Below are positions 1-12,713 of a stretch of DNA of 64,000 nt, piece after piece (position 1 is the first letter of the stretch; every line of letters starts with the position of its first letter). Source of the DNA: Gigantopelta aegis (lineage: Eukaryota; Mollusca; Gastropoda; Neomphalida; Peltospiridae). Location of the stretch: assembly GCF_016097555.1 (NCBI RefSeq), contig NC_054706.1, positions 80,413,228-80,477,227 on the forward strand. Direction: 5' to 3'. The notes beneath the pieces are model-generated. The model was not told where the DNA came from, ran no database searches, and saw only the letters and a list, made by a program, of their open reading frames with translations. Both the position numbers and the translations under genes were made by a program.

Positions 1-11
1 ATCATCTCTAA

Positions 12-1435
<1,424 letters not shown>

Positions 1436-1705
1436 GTGGGATGTAGCCCAATGGTAAAGCACTGGCTTAATGTCTGTCGCTCTGGGATCGATCTCTGTCG
1501 GTGGGCCCCATTGGGCTATTTCTCGTTCCAGCCAGTGCACCATGACTGGTATATCAAAGGATGTGGTATGTACTATCCTGTCTGTGGGGGTAGTGTATAT
1601 AAAAGATCGCTTGCTACTAATAGAAAAATGTAGCGGGTTTCCTATATTTAAAATTTACCAAAATCCAATAGCCGATTATTATCAAATCCATGTGTCATCT
1701 TCAAA
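1436..1705 (+). mobile_element. tRNA-derived SINE (degraded 3' part)
   Basis: The head has a pol III A box (TGTAGCCCAATGG, about 1442) and a B-box-like GGGATCGATCTC near 1484. The body matches the other plus-strand SINEs in this window at 4190 and 19885: 'gggctatttctcg', 'ccagtgcaccatgactgg', 'tgctatcctgtctgtgg'-type blocks, then 'aatgtagcgggtttcct' and the tail motif 'catccaatagccga', which is degenerate here. It belongs to a SINE family I associate with molluscan genomes. No target-site duplication could be fixed. Confidence 0.8.
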
Positions 1706-2162
1706 TTCAAAATGGAAAAATTATTCCAGGCAAAAACAGGATTGAAGACAGAAATTATGTTGAATTACGGAGATTATTTCCTTCAGAAAACCCCCCAAAA
1801 CTAATTAAAAATCTGTTTTGGAAAAATGTATTACAGAGTTGGTTATAGATACAACAAAAACAGACTGGAAAATAATGATGAAATAATGAGTACAAATATT
1901 TCGTATAATAGTCATATAATTAAAGATGATAAACCGATATTGTACAACAATTATATTGAAAAAGGCATCTTTTATACAAGATTTATTGTTATTGTTACAG
2001 TTTATGGATTATGAAGTTTGTAAAGCAAGGTACAATATATAATCGATTTTTTTTTTAGAATAAAGCAATACCTACTTCACAAATAAAACATTGTGAACTG
2101 GGTTGCACTTTTTCTTCACAAATATGGGGATATTGTTACAGCTTACCATTGTCAGTTACACA
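1706..2162. other. No gene seen
   Basis: AT-rich stretch with short chance reading frames only. Confidence 0.5.
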
Positions 2163-4192
2163 AGAAGCTTTATATACATCCTTTCCTTTTCTGGTTTAAT
2201 ACACGTCAGGTGCAGCCCAGAGGTAGACAAGCAGCTTCATATACATCCTTTCCTTTTCTGGTTTAATACACGTCAGGTGCAGCCCAGAGGTAGACAAGCA
2301 GCTTCATATACATCCTTTCCTTTTCTGGTTTAATACACGTCAGGGTGCATCCCAGAGGTAGACAACTTCGTATACATCCTTTCCTTTTCTTGTTTAATAC
2401 ACGTCAGGGTGCAGCCCAAAGGTAGACAAGCAGCTTCATATACATCCTTTCCTTTTCTGGTTTAATACGTCAGGGTGCAGCCCAGAGGTAGACAAGCAGC
2501 TTCATACACATCCTTTCCTTTTCTGGTTTAATACATGTCAGGGGTGCAGCCCAGAGGTAGACAAGCAGCTTCATACACATCCTTTCCTTTTCTGGTTTAA
2601 TACACGTCAGGGTGCATCCCAGAGGTAGACAACTTCGTATACATCCTTTCCTTTTCTGGTTTAATACACGTCAAGGTGCAGCCCAGAGGTAGACAAGCAG
2701 CTTCACATCCTTTCTTTTCTGGTATACATCCTTTCCTTTTCTGGTTTAATACACGTCAGGGTGCATCCCAGAGGTAGACAACTTCGTATACATCCTTTCC
2801 TTTTCTGGTTTAATACACGTCAGGTGCAGCCCAGAGGTAGAGAAGCAGCTTCATATACATCCTTTCCTTTTGTGGTTTAATACACGTAAGGGGTGTAGCC
2901 CAGAGGTAGACAAGCAGCTTCATATACATCCTTTCCGTTTCTGGTTTAATACACGTCAGGGGTGCAGCCCAGAGGTAGACAAGCAGCTTCGTATACATCC
3001 TTTCCTTTTCTTGTTTAATACACGTCAGGGTGCAGCCCAAAGGTAGACAAGCAGCTTCATATACATCCTTTCCTTTTCTGGTTTAATACACGTCAGGGTG
3101 CAGCCCAGAGGTAGACAAGCAGCTTCATACACATCCTTTCCTTTTCTGGTTTAATACATGTCAGGGGTGAAGCCCAGAGGTAGACAAGCAGCTTCATACA
3201 CATCCTTTCCTTTTCTGGTTTAATACACGTCAGGGTGCATCCCAGAGGTAGACAACTTCGTATACATCCTTTCCTTTTCTGGTTTAATACACGTCAGGGT
3301 GCAGCCCAGAGGTAGACAAGCAGCTTCATATACATCCTTTCCTTTTCTGGTTTAATACACGTCAGGGTGCATCCCAGAGGTAGACAACTTCGTATATATC
3401 CTTTCCTTTTCTGGTTTAATACACGTCAGGTGCAGCCCAGAGGTAGAGAAGCAGCTTCATATACATCCTTTCCTTTTGTGGTTTAATACACGTAAGGGGT
3501 GTAGCCCAGAGGTAGACAAGCAGCTTCATATACACCCTTTCCGTTTCTGGTTTAATACACGCCAGGGGTGCAGCCCAGAGGTAGACAAGCAGCTTCATAT
3601 ACATCCTTTTCTTTTCTGGTTTAATACACGCCAGGTGCAGCCCAGAGGTAGACAAGCAGCTTCATATACATCCTTTCCGTTTCTGATTTAATACACGTCA
3701 GGGGTGCAGCCCAGAGGTAGACAAGCAGCTTCACATACATCCTTTCCTTTTCTGGTTTAATACACGTCAGGGGTGCAGCCCAGAGGTAGACAAGCAACTT
3801 CAGATAGATCCTTTCCTTTTCTGGTTTAATACACGTCAGGGGTGCAGCCCAGAGGTAGACAAGCAGCTTCACATACATCCTTTCCTTTTCTGGTTTAATA
3901 CACGTCAGGGGTGCAGCCCAGAGGTAGACAAGCAGCTTCATATACACCATTTCCATTTCTGGTTTAATACACGTCAGGGGTGCAGTGCAGCCCAGAGGTA
4001 GACAAGCAGCTTCATATACATCCTTTCCTTTTCTGGTTTAATACACGTCAGGGTGCATCCCAGAGGTAGACAAGCAGCTTCACATACATCCTTTCCGTTT
4101 CTGGTTTAATACACGTCAGGGGTGCAGCCCAGAGGTAGACAAGCAGCTTCATATACATCCTTTCCTTTTCTGGTTTAATACACGTCAGGGGA
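2163..4192. repeat. Minisatellite, ~69-bp unit, ~30 copies
   Basis: Head-to-tail units containing 'catcctttccttttctgg', 'tttaatacacgtcagggg' and 'cagcccagaggtagacaagc'. Unit length varies from about 60 to 70 bp through small indels. The last unit runs directly into the SINE head at 4193, and the 'cagcccagaggtaga' part of each unit resembles the SINE A-box region. The array therefore looks like an amplification of the 5' flank plus head of that SINE. Several reading frames cross it on both strands, but none is a gene. Confidence 0.93.
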
Positions 4193-4462
4193 ACAGCCCA
4201 GAGTTAAAGTGCTCACCTGATACACAGACGATCTAGGATCGATCCCCATAGGTTGGCCCATTGAGCTATTTCTCATTTTAGCCAGTGCAGCCCAATTGGT
4301 ATATTAAAGGCCGTGGTATTTGCTATCCTGTCTGTGGGACAGTGCATACAAAAGGTCCCTTGCTTCTAATGGAAAAATGTAGCGGGTTTCCTCTCTAATA
4401 CTATATATCAAAATGACCAAATGATGGACATCCAATAGCCATTGTGGTGTTGTTAAACAAAA
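4190..4462 (+). mobile_element. tRNA-derived SINE
   Basis: Same family as the elements at 1436 and 19885. The A-box region (cagcccagagttaaagtgct) is followed by a B-box-like 'ggatcgatcccc', the conserved body and the tail 'gacatccaatagcca', then 'gtgttgttaaacaaa'. It directly continues the 69-bp minisatellite on its left. Confidence 0.82.
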
Positions 4463-4482
4463 ACAGGGAAACCTGTGAGAGT

Positions 4483-4717
4483 AAACTTAGTAACATGTTC
4501 CGAAAGATGTGCTCACAGTAGGAGTCATACTATCAGGTTCAAACTTAGTAACATGTTCCAAAAGATGTGCTCACAGTAGGAGTCACACTATCAGGTACAA
4601 ACTTAGTAACATGTTCCGAAAGATGTGCTCACAGTAGGAGTCACACTATCAGGTACAAACTTAGTAACATGTTCCAAAAGATGTGCTCACAGTAGGAGTC
4701 ACACTATCAGGTACAAA
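4483..4717. repeat. 58-bp tandem repeat, 4 copies
   Basis: Units begin 'aaacttagtaacatgttcc' at 4483, 4541, 4599 and 4657 and differ at only a few bases. Confidence 0.95.
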
Positions 4718-4869
4718 CTGTAAGGGGAAAGAGAGCATGGGTGTTACAACATATCAACACGAAAACAAGAGTACCCGTGAAGTACACGATATGCCCATCA
4801 GGAGTTTGATGGAAAACCATATGATATCTATATTAATGAATGTTACAGGTATGATTCAAGACTAATTAT

Positions 4870-5245
4870 GTAAAAGATTTTGCAATGGGATGGATGAACA
4901 GTTTGTTTTGGACCAACCACCATCCCAAGTTGTTTCTACATGTGGTTTAATGGTCCTGTATGCATCTGTATGCAATATGATCTGGACATGGATTTACTGT
5001 TATGTGCTATAGACTGTGAAAAGTAGGTCATAGTGACCTAGTAATAGTACACCGCCATCCCAAGCTGTTCCTACATGTGAGGTTTGATAGTCCTGTATGC
5101 AAGATATGGTCCAGACAGGAAAAAGTTAACAGACGGTCGTATGGACGGACATACGGACAATGCCATACCATAATACGACCCATCATAGATGGGTGTATAA
5201 AAACATCGGCTATTGGATGTCAAACTAATGTAAATGCAAAAAGGA
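4870..5245 (+). mobile_element. Degenerate retroelement 3' tail (LINE/SINE-like)
   Basis: Two diverged direct copies of a ~75-bp block (about 4912-4990 and 5050-5125, sharing 'ccatcccaag', 'tacatgtg' and 'gtcctgtatgca'). They are followed by 'gacggacatacggacaatg', a small hairpin (CCCATC-ATA-GATGGG) and 'tgtataaaaa'. This resembles the 3' ends of molluscan LINE/SINE elements. It ends in the common tail motif 'cggctattggatgtcaaac'. The family assignment is inferred. Confidence 0.4.
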
Positions 5246-6495
5246 AAAGTGAGAAGAAAAATCATTGAAATTTCTTTATTTTTAATACCAACTTTTTCTA
5301 AAATAAACACTAATAAAAAGTTGACTAGTATTTATAACATCAAAACACTGATAGAAGTAAAAACATTAAGAAAAAAGCATTTCACCACAGTATACTTTGT
5401 GTATATATGTCTTGTACAAACATGGACCAATGAAATGAGAAACTATCACTATGTCAAATTAACAACACAGTAAAAAGCTTTCCTGTAATGATGCTGAATG
5501 GTGAAAACAATCTCATAAATAAAACATGAACAATTTTATGCAAATGGCTAATAGCCGCTATGTCAAGCAAAACTAACTAACATAATATTGTATACATGTC
5601 GCGCCTATATGTACCATAATACTAAACTTTATTTTAAAAAAATATATATATTACAAATCTTTAATTACACAATTGCTACTTTTATTACTTTTCATGTTGT
5701 TTTTTTTCCCATCTGTTTGCATAAATAACCATAATTATATTGTTACAGTTTTAAAATATATTATAATGATACATAGTTTGTTGTAAATAGTCTTTTTGTA
5801 GTTTTATCAGGAAGTAAATATTTTAATTATATTTTTGTATTATTACCGACAACCAAGCAATTAGTGTATTTCCCTAGTTCCATCACTAGTTTTATGTTTT
5901 CTTTTGGTTTTTATTACATTTAAAAAATTGAAGAAGTAGAACATTAAAATGTAATATCACTTGAAATGCTGTATTTTACACTGTCCACAAAAACTACCAG
6001 TAGCTTCTATTAAATCGGAGACAAAGAAGACAGCAGAGATTGCTTAATAAATTAGTTCCTATGACAACCAATATATATATATAATTCTGAATACTATGGT
6101 AGATATGTTATTCTTTTATATGATGAAGGTTTGCCTTGGCATTGTGAATACGATGCAAAAACAATTACCTATATACTTAACATGTCGCAGGTTACTACAC
6201 GGTGTAACACTATATGTGTCTGGGGAAACCCATGCCATTAACAGAATCAAATAAAATCACAATGTGTTGATGCAAACTGCTCATCAGTTATATACGGAAT
6301 GTAGTTATTAATCAGTTTCACTGTCAATAACTTTCCACGACTCAAGTATATATTTGATGACTTTACACAATTTCCAAGACCACTAACCTGCAGCTCCATC
6401 AGTCTGACATGTATCATGTGACACTGTTTGTGACATGTCATTGCCTTTCTCAAGTAACTTTTATTGACTGTTTATATTACTACTTGGTGTTCCTG
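5246..6495. other. AT-rich region, no gene seen
   Basis: Very AT-rich sequence with no convincing exon, repeat array or transposon terminus. Confidence 0.5.
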
Positions 6496-7088
6496 TTAAA
6501 GGGACTATATCCCAATCAGGGCTCACCCTGTACACTGCCAAATTAGTCATATGTATACAAAGTGGATACAACATTTACTCTTTGGCTCATAAAAGTGTCA
6601 TTACATTAATTACATTTTCTACTTATCTATAAATTGGCTAAACCAAAATGTGTTCCAGTGTCAGCCCTGCATGAGTTTTGAGTCCTACTCCTAGAGAGAT
6701 TTCCGCTGTTCCTCCGAATACATTAAACACACATCCTGCTTCTTCCTGGTTTTAAAACAGTCTTAACATTACATGTTTTAATATAAAGCATTATATGGAT
6801 AAACACATTTGGAATGACATCTGGTCAAATTATTTGAAATTTCATTTGGCTGTTGCCAATTTTTTTTAATTCATACATGTAAATAAATTCATAAATTATT
6901 TGAGACAAAACTCAATATTGTGATACTAGAAAACATTATGATACCCAAACAATGCACTGAAAATAGAGATATTCATATTTTATGGAAAAAAATGTAAGTA
7001 AATTTTAATTTTAATAATGTATTGTAATCAAAAAATTTTCCCCTGAAAACTTTATAAAATGGCTACAAACTCAATATAGTCCCTTTAA
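6496..7088. mobile_element. TTAA-flanked MITE
   Basis: The left end is TTAA then AGGGACTATAT. The right end is ATATAGTCCCT then TTAA, so the 11-bp termini are perfect inverted repeats and the element is flanked by TTAA on both sides. TTAA duplications are the hallmark of piggyBac-type transposition. No coding capacity was seen in the ~585-bp interior, so it would be non-autonomous. Confidence 0.7.
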
Positions 7089-7287
7089 TCTATGTTTTAG
7101 TGTACCATCAGGCAGAATAAAAGTTATGAACCATTGACACAGTCAGAAAATCAGTAAACAACACAATTCTTGTTTTAACCATCAACTGTAGGGATTGCAT
7201 CTCTGAAGACATTATCACAAACAAGCTCAATAATATCACTTGAACGGAACTACTATCACCGACGACTCATCCAGGGACTGCTCCGTG

Positions 7288-7626
7288 CTAGCTGTCAGGG
7301 AAGGACTTAGTCCTGGTAGTCCTGGACACGTGGGCGTTGAACAGCAGGTGGTTCGAGTGGAAGTAGAATGGGTTTTCAGACTCATCCAGTTCAGGGTCAT
7401 ACACCATTACATCGTCCATTCCGTCGCTCGCTACCTGCCCTGGCACCTCCGAACTGCACACGGGAATGTTGTTGTTGTTTTCCATATGCTGCGAGCCACT
7501 GCCATCCACCTGCCTGTAGGTGAGCATGTCTATTGGACTCTGTTGTGTCTGGATGTTGTTGACCGGCCAGTATGTTTCGCCTGACAGACATTCACGGGTC
7601 TGAGTGCTGCACTCACCACACGGAGC
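7288..7626 (-). CDS. Terminal coding exon of a small FAM104/VCF-like gene
   Basis: This is the last of three minus-strand exons that join in phase (11970-11882, 8553-8514, 7626-7288; 89+40+339 nt, 155 residues plus stop). The acceptor is gtgtgcag|GCTCCG and the stop is TAG at 7290-7288. The exon gives 112 residues: a Cys-containing start (APCGECSTQ), a polar middle with an Asn run, an acidic stretch (DGMDDVMVYDPELDESEN) and a C-terminal helix-like segment FYFHSNHLLFNAHVSR. That last motif resembles the conserved C-terminus of FAM104 (VCF1/2) nuclear cofactors of the p97/VCP ATPase, which has the form YFxxNxxLxxAH. The family link is my inference from short motifs; that this is a real exon is better supported, by phase and splice sites. 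Confidence 0.6.
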   Translation of the reverse strand, partial: APCGECSTQTRECLSGETYWPVNNIQTQQSPIDMLTYRQVDGSGSQHMENNNNIPVCSSEVPGQVASDGMDDVMVYDPELDESENPFYFHSNHLLFNAHVSRTTRTKSFPDS

Positions 7627-7788
7627 CTGCACACAGCAATATAAAAAATAATATACATAATACAATAACAATAATTATTACGCAACCCTGCTTCTTATGA
7701 CCGGATAACCCTATCATGATAATTCAAAGTGTTATTATGACACTGCCTGATAACACCTCTCTTGCTAGTGAAACAGAAAAATCAACCT

Positions 7789-7862
7789 CCACTGAGGGGA
7801 TTCGAACCACGGACTCTCGTGTGAGTCCAGTGTTCTACCAACTGAGCTAATAGTGAAATTCC
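7789..7862 (-). mobile_element. tRNA-like sequence: SINE head or tRNA pseudogene
   Basis: On the minus strand an A box (TAGCTCAGTTGG) is followed by a B box (GGTTCGAATCC) at tRNA-like spacing. The flanks TTCACT and AGTGGA can pair as a partial acceptor stem. The T stem is badly mismatched and the anticodon loop would need eight bases, so it is not a functional tRNA. It is best read as a tRNA-derived SINE head or a decayed tRNA. Confidence 0.5.
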
Positions 7863-7997
7863 CACTAGCTGCTGCCAGTAGGAGCACTTTATATCAACAC
7901 TTCTACATACTTCCCCCTCAAGCAATGCTACATGTGCGTCCCGGAGCTGTGGGCCACAAGCAGTTGAACTGTTACTGGTCCTGACTGGGTCATAAAT

Positions 7998-8082
7998 TAG
8001 TTTTGTTTGATGATACCACTAGAGCACATTAATTAATAATCAGCTATTGGATGTCAAATATTTGGTAATTCTGACGGATGGA
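7998..8082 (-). mobile_element. SINE 3'-tail fragment
   Basis: Reverse-orientation copy of the common tail seen at 20100-20160: 'gataccactagagcacatt', then 'cagctattggatgtcaaat' and 'atttggtaattctgac'. The body and head are missing. Confidence 0.65.
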
Positions 8083-8513
8083 GAACAGTTCAAATGCATA
8101 TATTGTTATAACTATTATAAACTTCATCCCCTCTCCAAGGTCAAATGGTGGACCCAAAATTAATGGCATTAACAAATTAGTTAAACCATCTATTGACCTT
8201 TACATACATGAAGACTATTCAGTTAGAGCATTTCTGGAAGTATATTAAATAATTTTTTAACTGGCTTAATTTTCCCCTTTTGGGGGCAGATTGACTAAAT
8301 TCATAAATTTGTTTTGCCACATGCCAAAGGACGCTTCCCACAAAATTTGGTTGGAAATGGTCAAATAGTTTGGGAGAAGTAAAAAATGTGTAATGATTGC
8401 AATAGGTCACTTAAGCCTTTGGCTCAGGTAAGCTACAACTACTTGAACTATGTCTGTGAGTGATCCCAAGTATTTTATAGTGCAGCACGAGGCAAACTTA
8501 CAAATACACTTAC

Positions 8514-8553
8514 CTGTTTCGCAGGATCATCATCTTCACTTAGTCTAGTGGGC
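8514..8553 (-). CDS. 40-nt middle exon of the FAM104/VCF-like gene
   Basis: The acceptor is tgatttcag|GCCCACT and the donor is CGAAACAG|gtaagtg, a near-consensus site. The first base completes a codon split after its second base (AA|G gives Lys with the exon at 11882), and the exon ends on a whole codon. This matches the phase-0 start of the terminal exon. It encodes PTRLSEDDDPAKQ, an acidic linker. A micro-exon this short is only credible because both phases and both splice sites fit. Confidence 0.6.
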
Positions 8554-8582
8554 CTGAAATCAGAGAGAGTTCAGACTTAAAG

Positions 8583-8626
8583 TTTATTTTGTTTAACGAC
8601 ACCACTAGAGCACACTGGAAATAGAG
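8583..8626 (-). mobile_element. SINE tail fragment
   Basis: 'tttgtttaacgacaccact' then 'agagcac', the reverse complement of the SINE 3' tail. Nothing else of the element remains. Confidence 0.55.
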
Positions 8627-8883
8627 TGAGATGTATTGTACTGGTTTTATCACTACATCATTCACAGGCATATGATGTTTTGTTATTATGTTTTGTTTAG
8701 CGTACATCAAAATATCTGTGGAAACATATTTACTAGTATGTTAGTCTTGCATGCCAATTATTTAAGGTAGGTAGATGCCCAACATGTTAAAATGAAGACA
8801 TTGTTGTATACATGATTATAAGCGTAAGTGGCAGGCAAAACAAAAAACCTAATTTTAAAAAATAAAAACCCCTCAACAATTTA

Positions 8884-8903
8884 CCCCCCCCCCCCCCCCC
8901 CCC
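8884..8903. repeat. Poly-C tract (20 C)
   Basis: Uninterrupted run of 20 C. A (GGGGGT)n tract at about 9065-9093 and a G run at about 9247-9258 follow within 400 bp. Confidence 0.95.
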
Positions 8904-9484
8904 AAAGAAAACCCCAGTAACAACAACAAATCTGCCCCCAAATAAACAATAGCCTACAAAACAAGCCCACACACCAGTACACAACCATAAACCAGACTGA
9001 CACGCATATTTAAAAAAAGGTTTTATCTATGTACATATACCAGTGGGGTAGGAAGGTGGCAAGAGGGGGTGGGGGTGGGGGTGGGGGTGGGGGGTTAGCA
9101 CATGCACACGCACATACATATATACATACATGTGTGACATTGTGTGTGTTTGTGTATAAACCATCGCTGCTGCTACCTTGATCAAGAAAAGTGATATAGT
9201 GTCATAACAGTGACAAACATTAATCACATTTGTATTATTTGGGGTGGGGGGGGGGGGGTTCTTTTGACTACGGCATGTCAAAACCTATTTACAAAACACC
9301 ATGTGAGAAGACAGACTGGCTGGACAAGCCTTGACAAGCCTTATTCATCGTTCTATGAAAATGGACATTTCTCAAATCAATAACATGTTCCTATGTTACA
9401 GACTATTTCAAGGATCCATCCTGGCAACTATGTGAGCAAAATGTTGGTTATCATGGTGCTTTTTGACTAGATAGATATTGTTTG

Positions 9485-9572
9485 GTGGTGATTAATGAAT
9501 GAATGAATGAATATTTAACAACACCCCAGCACGAAAAATCGGCTATTGGGTGTCAAACTATGGTAAAGGCTT
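9485..9572 (-). mobile_element. SINE-tail-like fragment with (GAAT)n
   Basis: 'aatgaatgaatgaatgaa' then 'tttaacaacacc', 'cggctattgggtgtcaaac' and 'atggtaaaggc'. This is a diverged reverse-orientation copy of the shared SINE/LINE tail. Confidence 0.45.
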
Positions 9573-9690
9573 GTGATTAGTGCATCGAATATATATATGT
9601 GTAAAATTGTGTCCATTTCACATTGCCTGACAATGACACTGGACTGCGTGATGTGTATTTATGTTGATTGCTCTCTAATACTGATAGTTG

Positions 9691-9850
<160 letters not shown>

Positions 9851-9852
9851 AG

Positions 9853-10208
9853 CAGGGCTTCTAGAATTTTTATAAAATCCACTAGCCATGGGATCAGGGA
9901 TTTTAAAAATTTACTAGCCACAATTAAAGATTCACTAGCCATACTTTACTTTAAGTTAATACAATTTTACTAATTAATAGTACTAATCAGATAATATGTA
10001 ACCTAAAGAGGGAGATACAGCTTAAAAAAACTAACATTGGGTGGTGGTGGTGGGGGTAGGATAACAATATTTACAAAATAGACTTAACTGCAGCATTTAA
10101 CCTCTTTATTTCACCTAGCCATCGGGCAATGCAATAGTAGTTATTTACTAGCCCAACACTGAAATTCACTAGCCATGGGAGTGGGGCTACCATAATCTAG
10201 AAGCCCTG
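9853..10208. mobile_element. hAT-like MITE, 356 bp
   Basis: The termini CAGGGCTTCTAGA and TCTAGAAGCCCTG are perfect 13-bp inverted repeats. TATATAG flanks both sides (9846-9852 and 10209-10215). The CAGGG start is typical of hAT elements; the duplication reads as 7 bp, against 8 for classical hAT, and the adjacent TA tract may blur it. The interior repeats 'actagcca' several times near both ends, like the subterminal transposase-binding repeats of hAT elements. It has no transposase. Confidence 0.8.
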
Positions 10209-10550
10209 TATATAGTCTACAATGGAATGCTTAATGGTTGTGCATAATATTAATAATTGCAGAAAGATAGTCAATCGTAACTATTAAATTACACATGAAA
10301 TTGTGTCCGTTACACCGTGTCTGACAATGACACTGGACTCACGGTTTGGATTTGTTTGCATATTTTCTCCAATAATGCATCATCTACTGCATAGGTCGTA
10401 GTTAATAATGCAGCTAGCGATACAGAAAATCGCAGCTAGTCATTTAGTCAAAATTAATGTACACTTCCATTCGTACACAGTGATATATACACAAACATGT
10501 GCATATTAATTACAAATATCAAAACTTTATTAAGATGACGTTTTAACGAG

Positions 10551-10838
10551 TCAGTCATCAATGAGACCCTTTTTCTTGATCTCCCTAAGATGTGTTTGTA
10601 AGTATTTCTGTTGAGCACAAAACATATTGTACATTTTCGTTTCTGTAAAAGGAGATTGCACACAATCTGACAAACAATAATAGTAATATAAAACTTTATG
10701 AACGTCAAAAAATAAAAGAACAAGTCGATGACTACTCCACAATTCAGTAGTAACAAAGGGCCTTTGTTGCAAGCGACTGGAGCGTGAACACGCCAGAAGT
10801 AATTTAGTGGCTGATTGGGGCCATTTAGCGCTATGCAA
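10551..10838 (-). CDS. Unidentified 95-codon reading frame
   Basis: ATG to stop on the minus strand. The N-terminus is rich in Ser, Arg and Leu with few acids (for example LLLACSRSSRLQQRPF), as mitochondrial presequences are. A Tyr/Leu-rich middle follows, then a charged end (LREIKKKGLIDD). I do not recognise it. No splice signal or neighbour supports it, an overlapping longer frame exists in another phase, and chance is a real possibility. A decayed processed copy of a small mitochondrial protein gene would look like this, but that is speculation. Confidence 0.18.
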   Translation of the reverse strand: MHSAKWPQSATKLLLACSRSSRLQQRPFVTTELWSSHRLVLLFFDVHKVLYYYYCLSDCVQSPFTETKMYNMFCAQQKYLQTHLREIKKKGLIDD

Positions 10839-11239
10839 ATCAAGGGCAAATAAGTATGTTTCTAATAGAGGCTATATCAGTTTATTGCTACATTAATTTG
10901 TATATTCCACAGCTTGTTTTAAGAGTTTTTGCAAGATACAGATAAACAGAATATAATATAATACATATATATTAAGCTGGTACAATGTAACACTGTATTA
11001 TTATAATGATTACATATTAATACATATGACATATTATACCAGTATTATTCATCGATTCACTTAAAAAAGCAAACCTTTTTCCATGGGCAAGTAGACAAAT
11101 ATTTTGGGCAAGTAAGAAATCAGAATACATACATCACACTTGAGTGACTTTTAAAATATTTGTTCAACCCCTGATCATATGCCCACAAATCTATCTAGAA
11201 AATTTTTGGAATACATAAAGTTCAGATAATCCTGAAGCT

Positions 11240-11490
11240 TGGAATTAATAGTTCAAGTTGTAACAGTTTGAGTTTGAGTGGTAACAGTTTGAGTTATAAA
11301 AGTTTGAGTTGTAATGGTTTGATTTGAGGTGTAATGTTTTGAGTTTGAGTTGTAACATTTTGAGTTTGAGTTGCAATGGTTTGAGTTTGAGTTGTAATGG
11401 TTTGAGTTTGAGTTGTAACAGGGAGTTTGTGTTGTAACTGTTTGAGTTTGATTTGTAACAGTTTGAGTTCGAGTTGTAATGGTTCACTGA
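11240..11490. repeat. Degenerate (TTTGAGTTGTAA-type) minisatellite
   Basis: Imperfect ~18-24-bp units built from 'gtttgagtt' and 'gtaacag/gtaatgg'. The Asn/Ser/Tyr-rich frame on the minus strand is a repeat artefact. It lies in the long first intron of the minus-strand gene. Confidence 0.85.
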
Positions 11491-11881
11491 ATAACTTTCG
11501 TTTTGTTATGCCTTAAAAATCTCCAGGTGTGTTATGGTGTTTTCCCTAGCTTCTCTTATGCCTCAATAGTCTAGCATCATCTTGCCTTAATCAGCGCCAT
11601 GCTGCCCTGAGATTAAACAAGCCTTTTTCAGTAATTAATTCTAAAATTGCCTTTATAAAACACCCAAAAAGGTATTATTAATTAATAAAATATGCCTTTA
11701 TATCTTTTGCCATTCATTATTAAAGCAAGCACATAAATTACATTAATGTTTATTTCAATTATTTTTTGTGTATTTTTAATGAAACACAAGTGCTCTGAAA
11801 ATGGTGAAAATGCCCCAAAAGTGTCTACCATGCCTTGCCTAATTTCTAGGGAAATCACTAGTGTTACTAGATCTGTCATAC

Positions 11882-11970
11882 TTTATATGTAGTCTGTTAA
11901 TCCTCTTAGATATCGGGAGACAATCATCACAGTCTTCTTCAAGGTCACTTCGCGATCGTTTCTGGCCCAT
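11882..11970 (-). CDS. First coding exon of the FAM104/VCF-like gene
   Basis: The ATG lies one base inside an exon whose acceptor is gattatttttcag|AATGGG, so an untranslated 5' exon must lie upstream (position not found). The donor is CATATAAA|gtatga, leaving two bases that are completed by the 40-nt exon at 8514. The 29 residues begin MGQKRSRSDLEED and continue to LPISKRINRLHI: a basic cluster typical of a nuclear localisation signal, an acidic patch, then a second Lys-Arg motif. FAM104/VCF proteins start with a similar basic then LP-KR layout, which supports the tentative assignment. The intron to the next exon is about 3.3 kb and is filled with repeats. Confidence 0.55.
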
Positions 11971-12129
11971 TCTGAAAAATAATCAAACGTGATTTAATAA
12001 TTTGGGGGATTAGCGAGTTGCCTTCAGAGATTGAGATGAGTTGCAGGCTCATGTCTGTGTGTTGAAATGCCTCCTACTCCAAGTGAATTTTCTCTTTTTT
12101 CAATATATAATTTTCCAGGGAAGCATAAC

Positions 12130-12366
12130 CAGTGTTTCTGCCAGAAAGAAATTTTTGGGTATGGCACAATGGAATTGAATGCAACCAGTCAACAGAGGGT
12201 ATATGAGAGGCCTCCCCCTGAAGAAAAATGGGTAAAGTTCAGGGTTAGGGTTACGAAAATCATACAGTAATGATAAGTGTAATCAATTTTGTCCAACAAA
12301 AAAAACAAGTCTTCCAAAAATTTGGGTATGGCGCCTTACCCATTTTACCCTATGGCAGAAACCCTA
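12130..12366. mobile_element. hAT-like MITE with 5-bp duplication
   Basis: The left end is CAGTGTTTCTGCCA. The right end, read inward on the other strand, is TAGGGTTTCTGCCA. Both are flanked by ATAAC (12125-12129 and 12367-12371). The internal reading frame is short and not recognisable. Confidence 0.6.
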
Positions 12367-12378
12367 ATAACTGACCCA

Positions 12379-12391
12379 CCCCCCCCCCCCC
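12379..12391. repeat. Poly-C tract (13 C)
   Basis: Homopolymer immediately downstream of the MITE. Confidence 0.9.
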
Positions 12392-12493
12392 AACCCCACA
12401 AACAACTTTGCCTGTTATAGTACAAACCACCCTGCACAATTTCTTGCACATTCGTCATCATATATTATGTACATGCTATAAGAGCTATTAAAC

Positions 12494-12713
12494 ATTCATA
12501 TAACACACTCGCTAGTCAGGAGTACGTCATTGTCAGTCAAATTACGATTTTCACATAACACACTCACTAGTCAGGAGTACGTCATTGTCAGTCAAATTAC
12601 GATTTTCACATAAGACACTCGCTAGTCAGGAGTAAGTCACCGGCAGTCAAATTACAACTTTCACATAACACACTCGCTAGTCAGGAATACGTCATTGTCA
12701 GTCAAATTACGAC
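12494..12713. repeat. ~55-bp tandem repeat, 4 copies
   Basis: Units share 'cataacacactcgctagtc', 'aggagtacgtcattgtcag' and 'tcaaattacgattttca', with a few substitutions. Confidence 0.93.

Noticed and set aside
2103..3956. Family of small proteins with a 'YLWAAPLTCIKPE' repeat
   Set aside because: Translation of the 69-bp minisatellite on the minus strand; units of varying length shift the frame.
7789..7862. Functional tRNA gene
   Set aside because: A and B boxes are good, but the T stem has mismatches and the anticodon loop would have eight bases.
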